Part shown: piece by piece, positions 5,501-10,613 of the stretch
Position numbering within the stretch: position 1 is the first letter of the stretch
How the letters are laid out: every line of letters starts with the position of its first letter
NCBI GenBank assembly: GCA_958407085.1
Contig: CATYHY010000028.1
Location: forward strand, 1-13,778
Reading direction: 5' to 3'
Length of the DNA stretch: 13,778 nucleotides
From: an uncultured Collinsella sp.
GTDB lineage: Bacteria > Actinomycetota > Coriobacteriia > Coriobacteriales > Coriobacteriaceae
Program-made: the position numbers and the translations under genes
Notes under the pieces: generated by a model
What the model was told of the DNA's origin: nothing
The model's input: only the letters and a program-made list of their open reading frames with translations
Database searches by the model: none

Positions 5501-7653
5501 GCCTTCTCCCAGCGCTCGACCGGGAAGAAGGTAAGCCTCATCTGCACGCCCTGCGTGATCTCTGCCGCCTTCTGGCTCTCCTCCTCCTGCTTGAGCTTGA
5601 GGTCGCCGGCATCCCACCCCTTCTGGTTGGCCGATCCGACAACCTTGTTCTTCTCGGCCTCCTGCTGGAGGGCGAGCGCGTTGACCTTTGCCTCGATTCG
5701 CTCGTCGTGCGAGCGGAGGGCCTGGAGGATGCTCCAGACGTTCGCGAACACCTTGCTGTCGTCGAGCGCCTCCTCCGGCGTCATGCCGGCTGGAACGAAA
5801 ATGGGCAGGATGATGTAGCCGAAGTCCTTACCCTCGGCGCGCCTCATGACGCGGCCGACGGCCTGGACGACGTCCACCGTCGAGTTCTTGGCATTGAAGA
5901 AGATGACGGCGTCGAGGTTGGGCACGTCGATGCCCTCGGCGAGGCAGCGTGCGTTGGTGAGAATGCGGCACTCGTCCTCGGCGACGTCCCCTCCGAGCCA
6001 GGTGATGTTTCTCGTGCGCTGGTCGGACGGCATGTTGCCGTCGACGTGGCGCAGCTCGCACTTGAGCGGGAGCTCCTCGTGCTCGTCTTCGGCAAACTTC
6101 TCGACGATTTGCGAGAAGGCCTCCGTGATGGTCTTCGATGCATTGATGGTCGAGCAGAAGCCGACGGCGCGCTGTAGCGGCTTGCAATCGGTCACCATGG
6201 TCTCGACGTCATCGACGACGAGCATGCCACCGAGACCGGTCGCGTCGTCGGGCGCGCCCTCGCCGTAATCGACGAGGCCCTTCCAGCAGCCGATAATCTT
6301 GCCGATGTCCGAGGGCTCCAGGCTCATTGCGTTAACGCCCTGGTCGCTCTCCAGGGAGGGCAGGCGGTCCCCGATGGCATCCTCCTGGACGGTGAGTACG
6401 ACGACCTTGTAGTCGGTAAGCAGCTTCTGCTCCACGGCCTCGCCGAACTTGATCTGGTAGGCGGTGGGGCCGTAGATGGACTCGTCGTCCATGGAGGCAA
6501 TGGTATAGTCCTCCTCGGCGCCCTTGCGCTTGGCGGTCTCGCCGTAGATGCGCGGGGTCGCCGTCATGTACAGGCGCTTCTTGGCGGCAACGTTCTCGTT
6601 GAAGTGGATCTTCATGAAGGCCGAAGCCTCCGTCTTGGAGACGCCGGGGAGCGCGTTGCCGGTCGTGCGGTGGGCCTCGTCGCACACGACGATATCGAAC
6701 TCGGGCATGCCGAGCGCCTGCGCGTCATGGATGACGCCGATAGATTGGTAGGTCGAGAAGATGACGACCAGCCCGTCGGGGTTTGAGTGCCTGCAACGCC
6801 TGAACGAGCGGTACAGGCTCTCGGGATTCGTCGTCGCGGGATACTCGAATGAATCGAGCGTCATCGGGATGACGTCGTCCTTGCGCGACGCCTTCGAGTC
6901 CGAGCAGACGACGAGCGAGGACATGGGCACGCGGCTCTGGCCCATCCACTCGCGCATGGACTGTCCGACGAGGGAGATCGACGGCGCGCAGAAGAGGATT
7001 GTGCCGGCGGCGGGGCCGATCCAGTCTTCGACGAGACGGAGGGACATGAGGGTCTTTCCCGTGCCGCACGCCATGATCGCCTTGCAGCGGTCAAACTCCG
7101 CCCACTTCTCCTCGATTGCCGCGACCGCGCGCTCCTGATGAGGGCGGAGGTCGTAGGTCACCCGCTCGCCGGCGGGAACGCCTTCGATGAACGGCGCCCA
7201 GTCGATATTGGAGGCCGCCATCTTGGCGGTATCGATGTACATGGATCCGCTGGCGTCGATTTGCTTCTGGAGGTTCTTTCCCGGACCCTTCGCCGTCGTC
7301 ATGACCATCAGGGAGTCGACGCCGTCGATAAATGCCGCATGGGCGAAGAACGAGTCGCAGATGCCCTTGGGAAGGTCCTTCTCGCCGTCATAGCACTTGC
7401 ATTGGATTGCCCACCATTCCCCCGCCTCGGCGGTCTGGGCCATGAGGTCGATTCCGTTGTCTTGGGTGTCGTGGACGGGGCAATCGTCCCATTCGAGTGC
7501 CTGGGCTATCGTCCCGACACGGGAGAAGAACAGCGCGTAGAAGGGGTCGTTCTTGAGATAGTAGACGCAGGCCGCCTCGTACTTGTCGCCCTTCTCCTTG
7601 GTCGTTGCCGACCCGTTGACGATAGGGTCAAGGGCATCGTAGACGGTCTTCAT
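2596..7653 (-). CDS. Type ISP restriction-modification enzyme (single-chain nuclease-helicase-methylase, 1685 aa)
   Basis: One polypeptide carries all restriction-modification functions, as in LlaGI/LlaBIII. In order: an Mrr-like PD-(D/E)XK nuclease (D69, Q84-x-K86 in GIDL...IQCKCY); an SF2 translocase with Walker A ACGTGKT (195-201), DEAH (325-328), TATP (364-367) and QAVGRVMRR (597-605); a helical coupler (about 640-880); a gamma-type N6-adenine methylase with motif I DPFAGTGSF (920-928) and motif IV NPPY (1027-1030); and a C-terminal target-recognition region (about 1050-1685). Such enzymes methylate adenine on one strand of an asymmetric site, and cut after head-to-head translocation when sites are unmodified. 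All key motifs are intact, so it looks functional. It is about 110 residues longer than I recall for LlaGI. The ATG at 7653 follows AAGGAG with 8-9 nt spacing. It has its own promoter with a palindrome in the spacer, and residues about 1329-1374 contain an in-frame repeat. The recognition sequence cannot be read from the gene. Confidence 0.95.
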   Translation of the reverse strand: MKTVYDALDPIVNGSATTKEKGDKYEAACVYYLKNDPFYALFFSRVGTIAQALEWDDCPVHDTQDNGIDLMAQTAEAGEWWAIQCKCYDGEKDLPKGICDSFFAHAAFIDGVDSLMVMTTAKGPGKNLQKQIDASGSMYIDTAKMAASNIDWAPFIEGVPAGERVTYDLRPHQERAVAAIEEKWAEFDRCKAIMACGTGKTLMSLRLVEDWIGPAAGTILFCAPSISLVGQSMREWMGQSRVPMSSLVVCSDSKASRKDDVIPMTLDSFEYPATTNPESLYRSFRRCRHSNPDGLVVIFSTYQSIGVIHDAQALGMPEFDIVVCDEAHRTTGNALPGVSKTEASAFMKIHFNENVAAKKRLYMTATPRIYGETAKRKGAEEDYTIASMDDESIYGPTAYQIKFGEAVEQKLLTDYKVVVLTVQEDAIGDRLPSLESDQGVNAMSLEPSDIGKIIGCWKGLVDYGEGAPDDATGLGGMLVVDDVETMVTDCKPLQRAVGFCSTINASKTITEAFSQIVEKFAEDEHEELPLKCELRHVDGNMPSDQRTRNITWLGGDVAEDECRILTNARCLAEGIDVPNLDAVIFFNAKNSTVDVVQAVGRVMRRAEGKDFGYIILPIFVPAGMTPEEALDDSKVFANVWSILQALRSHDERIEAKVNALALQQEAEKNKVVGSANQKGWDAGDLKLKQEEESQKAAEITQGVQMRLTFFPVERWEKAVKTTLVKKCGTRIYWDEWAEDVAKIAQRHIERIGKLVRENDEVSGSFKTFLHGLQDSLNPSITEQDAVEMIAQHIITVPVFDALFGDFEFAKSNPVSVAIERFLGVLEEHKIEEASDSEVLDDVYASVRRRAAAIQSDAARQQLIRDLYEKFFKVAFKATSDKMGVVYTPTEIIDYILRETDRVLKREFGQSLADDRVHILDPFAGTGSFMAHLIESDLIPDEKLKRKYTREIHSNEILLLAYYIMTVNIEYAYHARIGGDYQPFEGAVLTDTFQMTEESNTLDDEVFYDNTDRVRIQNALPIRVIVGNPPYSVGQTSANDNNQNEKYPTLDSRIAQTYVAKTTATNKNSLYDSYFRAFRWASDRIEERGIVCFVSNGGWVDGSSSNGFRRSLVEEFNSIYVFNLKGNQNTSDWKREGGKVFDAGAKIGVAITMLVKNPDSKEHGVVHYHDIGDYLSREDKLRLIRDFAINGDIDWQTIEPDKYGDWLNQRDDSFYEFAPLGITKRKPPYGMFTIWSAGLKTQRDPWAWGFSRSRVQGQMERLLTNMDAEIQAAKSEGRAIEYDPIRFSWTRRMEDAARKGERLVYNRDEVVMGSYRPFCKQWVYYDRVMNERTYQQPRLFPLAASGREKAERTYQQPNILSKITGKGGAEMTYQRGSLRCLENLCIVYTGGSAMSAMVTSNLPDLHFVGDSQCFPLYWYEEEQTGTTLFDENDYVAPGGQTSLFGDGATHTEKSYSRHDAITDETLKVFREVYPHAFPKRYKKDGGIELNKTDIFYYVYGILHSPEYRKRFESNLKKELPRIPLAADFARFSEAGRKLAHLHLDYETIDPWASIVEDGDSANPGRTVKMAFGKCKKDEEHPKGQDMTVLKVAENMTLRGIPLEAYEYVVNGRSAIGWLMDRYQVRKDKASGIVNDPNDYSDDPRYIVDLVERVVTVSMETIAIVNELPALNEKAQPADWPAAWKVK
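3534..3667 (-). repeat. Three degenerate in-frame direct repeats within the ISP gene
   Basis: The 17-mer GCTGGTAGGTCCTTTCG (plus-strand reading) occurs at 3651-3667 and 3591-3607. It occurs again with one mismatch (CATTTCG) at 3534-3550. Spacings are 60 and 57 nt, both multiples of three, so the reading frame is kept. On the protein the copies read ERTYQQP, ERTYQQP and EMTYQRG at about residues 1329-1374. An inverted repeat (TTTTCCCTC 3611-3619 with GAGGGAAAA 3633-3641) lies between the first two copies. Confidence 0.8.
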
Positions 7654-7687
7654 ATGGTGACTCCTTCGTTACAGCTCAGATGTCATC

Positions 7688-7715
7688 ATTTTAGATAAAG
7701 TCATTTATCGGTTAA
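7688..7715 (-). promoter_or_regulatory. ISP gene promoter with palindromic operator in the spacer
   Basis: On the minus strand a TTAACC -35 (7710-7715, 4 of 6) and a TAAAAT -10 (7688-7693, 5 of 6) flank a 16-nt spacer. That spacer is itself the dyad GATAAATGACTTTATC (7694-7709; 6-bp arms, perfect, 4-nt centre). A repressor bound there would cover both promoter elements. The start codon is about 35 nt downstream of the -10. Confidence 0.55.
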
Positions 7716-7769
7716 TGCTCATTTGAAGGCGAATCGGCGAAGAGAAATACAGTATTAGCAACCTCTTAT

Positions 7770-7793
7770 CAAAAAGCCCAGCATAGCCGGGCT
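7770..7793 (-). terminator. Intrinsic terminator of the 262-aa gene
   Basis: On the minus strand AGCCCGGC-TAT-GCTGGGCT (8-bp stem with one G-T pair, 7775-7793) is followed by TTTTT. It lies about 30 nt after the stop of the gene ending at 7823, and separates that unit from the ISP promoter. The rest of 7654-7822 is AT-rich intergenic DNA. Confidence 0.85.
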
Positions 7794-7822
7794 CAACTAT
7801 ATTCGAATGTCGATGATGATCA

Positions 7823-8611
7823 TTACGCAGTCGTGCAAACCGTTTTCTTTAAACAGTCAAACAGCTTGTCGACTTCTTCCGCCTTAGCGCCGAGACGCAG
7901 ATAGTAGCTACGCAGCTCCTTTCCTGAATAAATCGACGACAGAATGGTCGCAAGTTTATTTAGACGACGCTCGTCGAGAAGCTCGTACAGCATGCTGACT
8001 TCTGTCTTGTCCCTCGAATAACCCAGATACGACACTAGCAGGTTCTGAACCGAGCGATACTTATCCAAAGTCCTGTCTTTGTTGTTCGAGCCGTACAAAT
8101 CAGCGCTATTCCAGGCTGACACCATTTGTTTCGCCGAAGCGAACTCGAACTCAGATCCCGTTGCAATCGCCTTCAACGTCGCTTCAACTGTAGCTTCATC
8201 TTGATCCTTGCCGGTAACCCAGAGCCATTTCCCCTTCACGAACCAATCGTCATCAATTGCTTCTTGGCTCCTCGCTATCTTCTCAAGTCTTTTAGAGCTC
8301 TCCTCTTCAATCAGTTTCGGAGTATTCCTCACCCCCACACCCCGTCCCTCATTCCTCGAGCCCTCTTTCTTGCAGAGCAACAACCGCTCTTCAGGGGTGA
8401 CAGTCGTCTTGATATGGATGATGGGGGTGGGGGCATTGGCACCATCCATGGAGTCCATCTTGTACGCTGAGCCAGTATTATCGACAAGCGCAGGACCGTT
8501 GGCGGTACGCTCGGCAGCGCCACACGCGTCGGCGACGTGCGCGGCGACGCCGCGCGTACCGCCAACGGGTAACGCGGCGTCGAGCAGTGAGGCTACGGTC
8601 TTAGCGGTCAT
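7823..8611 (-). CDS. Uncharacterised protein, second gene of HTH cassette (262 aa)
   Basis: I do not recognise this family. The ATG at 8611 (MTAKTVASLLDAALPVGG) overlaps the upstream HTH gene's stop by 11 nt and is preferred over the ATG at 8635, so the two genes are probably co-translated. Residues 1-45 are alanine- and glycine-rich and coded by very GC-rich DNA holding a 15-bp inverted repeat. From about residue 60 the protein is charged and helical (EERLLLCKKEG, SSKRLEKIARSQEAIDDDWF). A WFVKGKWLWVTGKD segment follows, then a leucine-rich helical C-terminus (ELLDERRLNKLATILSSIYS). There is no membrane helix or catalytic motif. The WLWVTGKDQDE segment faintly recalls small plasmid or mobile-element proteins, but this is not enough to name it. 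It ends at a strong terminator. It could be a partner or effector of the HTH protein. Confidence 0.7.
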   Translation of the reverse strand: MTAKTVASLLDAALPVGGTRGVAAHVADACGAAERTANGPALVDNTGSAYKMDSMDGANAPTPIIHIKTTVTPEERLLLCKKEGSRNEGRGVGVRNTPKLIEEESSKRLEKIARSQEAIDDDWFVKGKWLWVTGKDQDEATVEATLKAIATGSEFEFASAKQMVSAWNSADLYGSNNKDRTLDKYRSVQNLLVSYLGYSRDKTEVSMLYELLDERRLNKLATILSSIYSGKELRSYYLRLGAKAEEVDKLFDCLKKTVCTTA

Positions 8612-8849
8612 TGTTATCGCACTCCAGACCGGCAAGGTATGTGATCAGGTCAGCTTTGTCGACGCGCCAGGCCCGACCGATCTTGATTCCACCCGCTGCT
8701 TTTAGAATCTCAATTGAAGTCGTCTTACAAACGTTCATGAGCATTGCGATATCACGCGCTGTGACACAAGCATACGGAATCTTGTTCAAAGCTCGACACC
8801 ATTCCTTACGCCTCACAGTGCTCATTTGATTCGCGTTTATATCGTTCAT
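8601..8849 (-). CDS. Excisionase/MerR-type helix-turn-helix protein (82 aa)
   Basis: This is a small basic DNA-binding protein. Residues about 27-75 carry the short winged HTH used by excisionases and related regulators: VTARDIAMLMNVCKTTSIEILKAAGG for the two helices, then IKIGRAWRVDKADLITYL for the wing and last helix. The ATG at 8849 has AAAGGAG five bases upstream; the internal ATG at 8825 has no comparable site. Such proteins either bend DNA during excision of mobile elements or act as local repressors. No integrase lies in the window, so a regulatory role is the better guess. It is translationally coupled to the 262-aa gene and divergent from the 392-aa gene. The shared intergenic region (8850-8969) holds an inverted repeat beside the opposing promoter. 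Confidence 0.8.
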   Translation of the reverse strand: MNDINANQMSTVRRKEWCRALNKIPYACVTARDIAMLMNVCKTTSIEILKAAGGIKIGRAWRVDKADLITYLAGLECDNNDR

Positions 8850-8877
8850 CTGAACTCCTTTCGTTCGTGTGGTTTAC

Positions 8878-8920
8878 GTAGTTCACACTACTTGACCTGC
8901 GACATGGCGCTAACTATTAT
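8878..8920 (+). promoter_or_regulatory. Promoter of the 392-aa gene with adjacent inverted repeat
   Basis: TTGACC (8892-8897, 5 of 6) and TATTAT (8915-8920, 5 of 6) are separated by exactly 17 nt, giving a strong sigma-70-type promoter. The inverted repeat GTAGT-TCAC-ACTAC (8878-8891) abuts the -35 box and lies between the divergent genes. It is a candidate operator for the HTH protein; binding is inferred. Confidence 0.65.
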
Positions 8921-8969
8921 TTTTAGCAGAATGGAGTTTAACGGGCTTTGAGCAGCTAGAGGAGCACTT

Positions 8970-10148
8970 ATGAGTACAGGAAAAATTAAAGTTCCCACCA
9001 CTAACGACGACTTAATCCCTTGGACATTGCCAATTGCCCGACTGATTTGCGTCAATTTCGACGGCTCAGAGCGTCCGGCGTTCCTTTGCAAAGCCGGAGC
9101 CAAGGCATACGGTCTTCCAGACGGCTTTGCAACGGGTGCCCTACTCAATTTAGATACGAGTGACTTAGGTGAAGTCAAACGTTTCATCGAAGCCTACGGT
9201 CTCCCCGTTTCACCCTACGCCGGAGAGTTTGAGCGGGTTGAAAAACGATATATCTCTAACGATGAGTTCTCTGACAATCCGATAGGTGACGGCTTTGAAA
9301 AATGGCAAGACGCACTAGACGGTTCACAAAGAAGTGTCGAAATCAGAGACGCCTTTGATTTATCGTTGTTTAATCACTACAAAGGACGCGACGGTTCAGC
9401 TGGTACAGAAGCGGCAAACCTGATTCAGGGTATAAGGAAGAATAACGAGCAAGTCATTCTGATGGATGACCTGCTTTCTACCATATCTATCATGCAAGTC
9501 GCAGCGCTTCTCTTCGCGTGTAAATCTGCGTTTGGGCCAAAGGCTTATGACATGACAATTAAGCTGCTGACCAAATTGCCTAATAACAAGAGCGTCATGA
9601 AACACTTCGGCCAGCTTTCCGTCGCTTGTCAGTTGCCCGTAGAAATCAATTCAAAGATTAATGAGCACGATTTACAACCGAATGTCATCGCTGCAAGAAT
9701 TGTCGCCTCTCGTTACTTGGAATCGCTCGAAGCGCCCCTCGCCGCCTTTCTGGATCTCGCTCTGCATCCTTATCCCGAAAATCACCGCATCATCCTTGAT
9801 CGCACTCTTCTAAAACTGGCAAAAATAGACCTGGAACCTGAAAAACAATTTGCGGGGAGTCTTACCAGGGCATTTACTGCGCAGCTTCTGGAATATCTTC
9901 AGAGCAATCAAGCCTGGCGTTCTTGTGAACTCTGCAAACGTCCCTACAAGATCCGTCAGCAAACGATGCACGCACTTACAAGCCCAGAGGCCGCGAAGAA
10001 GGAGCAGTCAAAACCGAGGAGGACGACTAAGAAACAGAAATCATATTGCACAAAGGCGCATGAGGAACATGCGCGTCGCATGGTTCAAGCAGAGAGACAA
10101 GCTATACGCCGGATGGATCGGAAAGCACGGGGTTTCGATTCCGAATAA
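8970..10148 (+). CDS. Uncharacterised protein with C-terminal zinc-finger-like segment (392 aa)
   Basis: The ATG at 8970 is preceded by GAGGAG with 6-nt spacing and by a strong promoter. The N-terminal half is a mixed fold I cannot name (IPWTLPIARLICVNFDGSERPAFL, then GDGFEKWQDALDGS). Residues about 130-310 are mainly helical. The C-terminus has C319-x2-C322, then 37 residues later C360-x3-H364 in SYCTKAHEEHARR, followed by an arginine-rich helix. This matches the layout of CGNR-type zinc fingers (CxxC ... YCSxxC ... RR), except that the last cysteine is replaced by histidine. It may therefore be a treble-clef-like CCCH finger binding DNA or RNA. Base composition is lower in GC than the flanking genes, suggesting transfer. 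I recall domains of unknown function with this ending in coriobacteria and firmicutes (possibly the DUF6076 group), but cannot confirm it. Confidence 0.8.
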   Translation: MSTGKIKVPTTNDDLIPWTLPIARLICVNFDGSERPAFLCKAGAKAYGLPDGFATGALLNLDTSDLGEVKRFIEAYGLPVSPYAGEFERVEKRYISNDEFSDNPIGDGFEKWQDALDGSQRSVEIRDAFDLSLFNHYKGRDGSAGTEAANLIQGIRKNNEQVILMDDLLSTISIMQVAALLFACKSAFGPKAYDMTIKLLTKLPNNKSVMKHFGQLSVACQLPVEINSKINEHDLQPNVIAARIVASRYLESLEAPLAAFLDLALHPYPENHRIILDRTLLKLAKIDLEPEKQFAGSLTRAFTAQLLEYLQSNQAWRSCELCKRPYKIRQQTMHALTSPEAAKKEQSKPRRTTKKQKSYCTKAHEEHARRMVQAERQAIRRMDRKARGFDSE

Positions 10149-10222
10149 CATCGACAAGACGTTCTAAACGTGACGAGATTGTGAATACGCATTTCAATTT
10201 TGAAGAGTTAAAACCCGTTTTA

Positions 10223-10253
10223 TTGCACACGCCGTTGCACAGCCTGTTGCACA
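10223..10253. repeat. Three 12-nt-spaced TTGCACA direct repeats
   Basis: TTGCACA occurs at 10223-10229, 10235-10241 and 10247-10253, exactly one every 12 nt. The intervening bases differ. The array lies between the end of the 392-aa gene and the tRNA terminator. No replication protein is nearby, so its role is unknown; it could be a helically phased protein-binding array. Confidence 0.6.
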
Positions 10254-10262
10254 CAGCATCCT

Positions 10263-10305
10263 AAAAACAAGAACGCAGACCAGAGAAAACAAGCTCTGAC
10301 CTGCG
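10263..10305 (-). terminator. tRNA-Thr terminator
   Basis: On the minus strand CGCAGGTCAGAG (10294-10305) pairs with CTCTGGTCTGCG (10274-10285) over 12 bp, including two G-U pairs, across an 8-nt loop. It is followed by TTCTTGTTTTT. It lies 10 nt after the tRNA CCA end. The plus-strand side is followed by CTTTTG, so it may also stop transcripts from the 392-aa gene. Confidence 0.85.
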
Positions 10306-10315
10306 CTTTTGTTAA

Positions 10316-10390
10316 TGGAGCCAGTGACAGGAATCGAACCTGCAACCCACTGATTACAAATCAGTTGCGCTACCGTTGCGCCACACTGGC
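10316..10390 (-). tRNA. tRNA-Thr (anticodon TGT)
   Basis: The 75-nt sequence folds as a full cloverleaf. It has a GCCAGTG/CACTGGC acceptor stem, a GCGC D-stem, an ACTGA/TCAGT anticodon stem with loop TTTGTAA (anticodon TGT, reading ACA and related threonine codons), and a GCAGG-TTCGATT-CCTGT T-arm. The discriminator is U and CCA is encoded. It is transcribed alone on the minus strand with its own terminator. tRNA 3' ends are common integration sites; no duplicated 3' end or integrase was seen in the window. Confidence 0.97.
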
Positions 10391-10420
10391 ACACTTGGCG
10401 CTTTCGCGCGAAGCCTGTTA

Positions 10421-10449
10421 AGAATAATGGAATTGCGGACGGGGCGCAA
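10421..10449 (-). promoter_or_regulatory. Possible tRNA-Thr promoter
   Basis: On the minus strand TTGCGC (10444-10449, 3 of 6) and TATTCT (10421-10426, 4 of 6) are spaced by 17 nt. The predicted start is about 24 nt before the tRNA. The match is modest. Confidence 0.35.
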
Positions 10450-10537
10450 CAGGCCGCACGGCGTTATATAAATATGCAAAATCCAGCAACAGCGCGTACC
10501 AGGCCCGTTCATTTCTGTCAGTGCGCCCTCAATCTTA

Positions 10538-10609
10538 AAACCATTCGCCAGAACGAATAGTTTTAATTACAATTGGCTATATAAAACTATTCGTTCTGGC
10601 GAAGGGTTT
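10538..10609. promoter_or_regulatory. Long palindromic operator/promoter of the HTH-HipA gene
   Basis: Arms of 28 bp (10538-10565 and 10582-10609) are complementary with a single mismatch, and the inner 22 bp (10544-10565 with 10582-10603) are perfect. They are separated by a 16-nt AT-rich spacer. Each arm contains a smaller dyad of the form TTCG-N6-CGAA. A TATATA -10 candidate (10578-10583) straddles the spacer and right arm; no good -35 is seen. The right arm runs into the weak GAAGGG ribosome site and ends 4 nt before the ATG at 10614. The layout suggests autoregulation by the HTH domain of the gene product, or a hairpin that hides the ribosome site. Confidence 0.7.
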
Positions 10610-10613
10610 CGCG

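Noticed and set aside
4735..6177. Plus-strand open frames of 197 and 277 codons inside the ISP gene
   Set aside because: They are antisense to conserved helicase and methylase motifs. Their leucine/valine/aspartate-rich translation is typical of shadow frames.
10316..10390. tRNA-Thr as an attachment site of an integrated island
   Set aside because: No integrase and no second copy of the tRNA 3' end was found by eye in the window. It remains possible if the other end lies outside.
10194..10394. 66-codon minus-strand frame over the tRNA gene
   Set aside because: It runs through the tRNA and its terminator and has no ribosome site.
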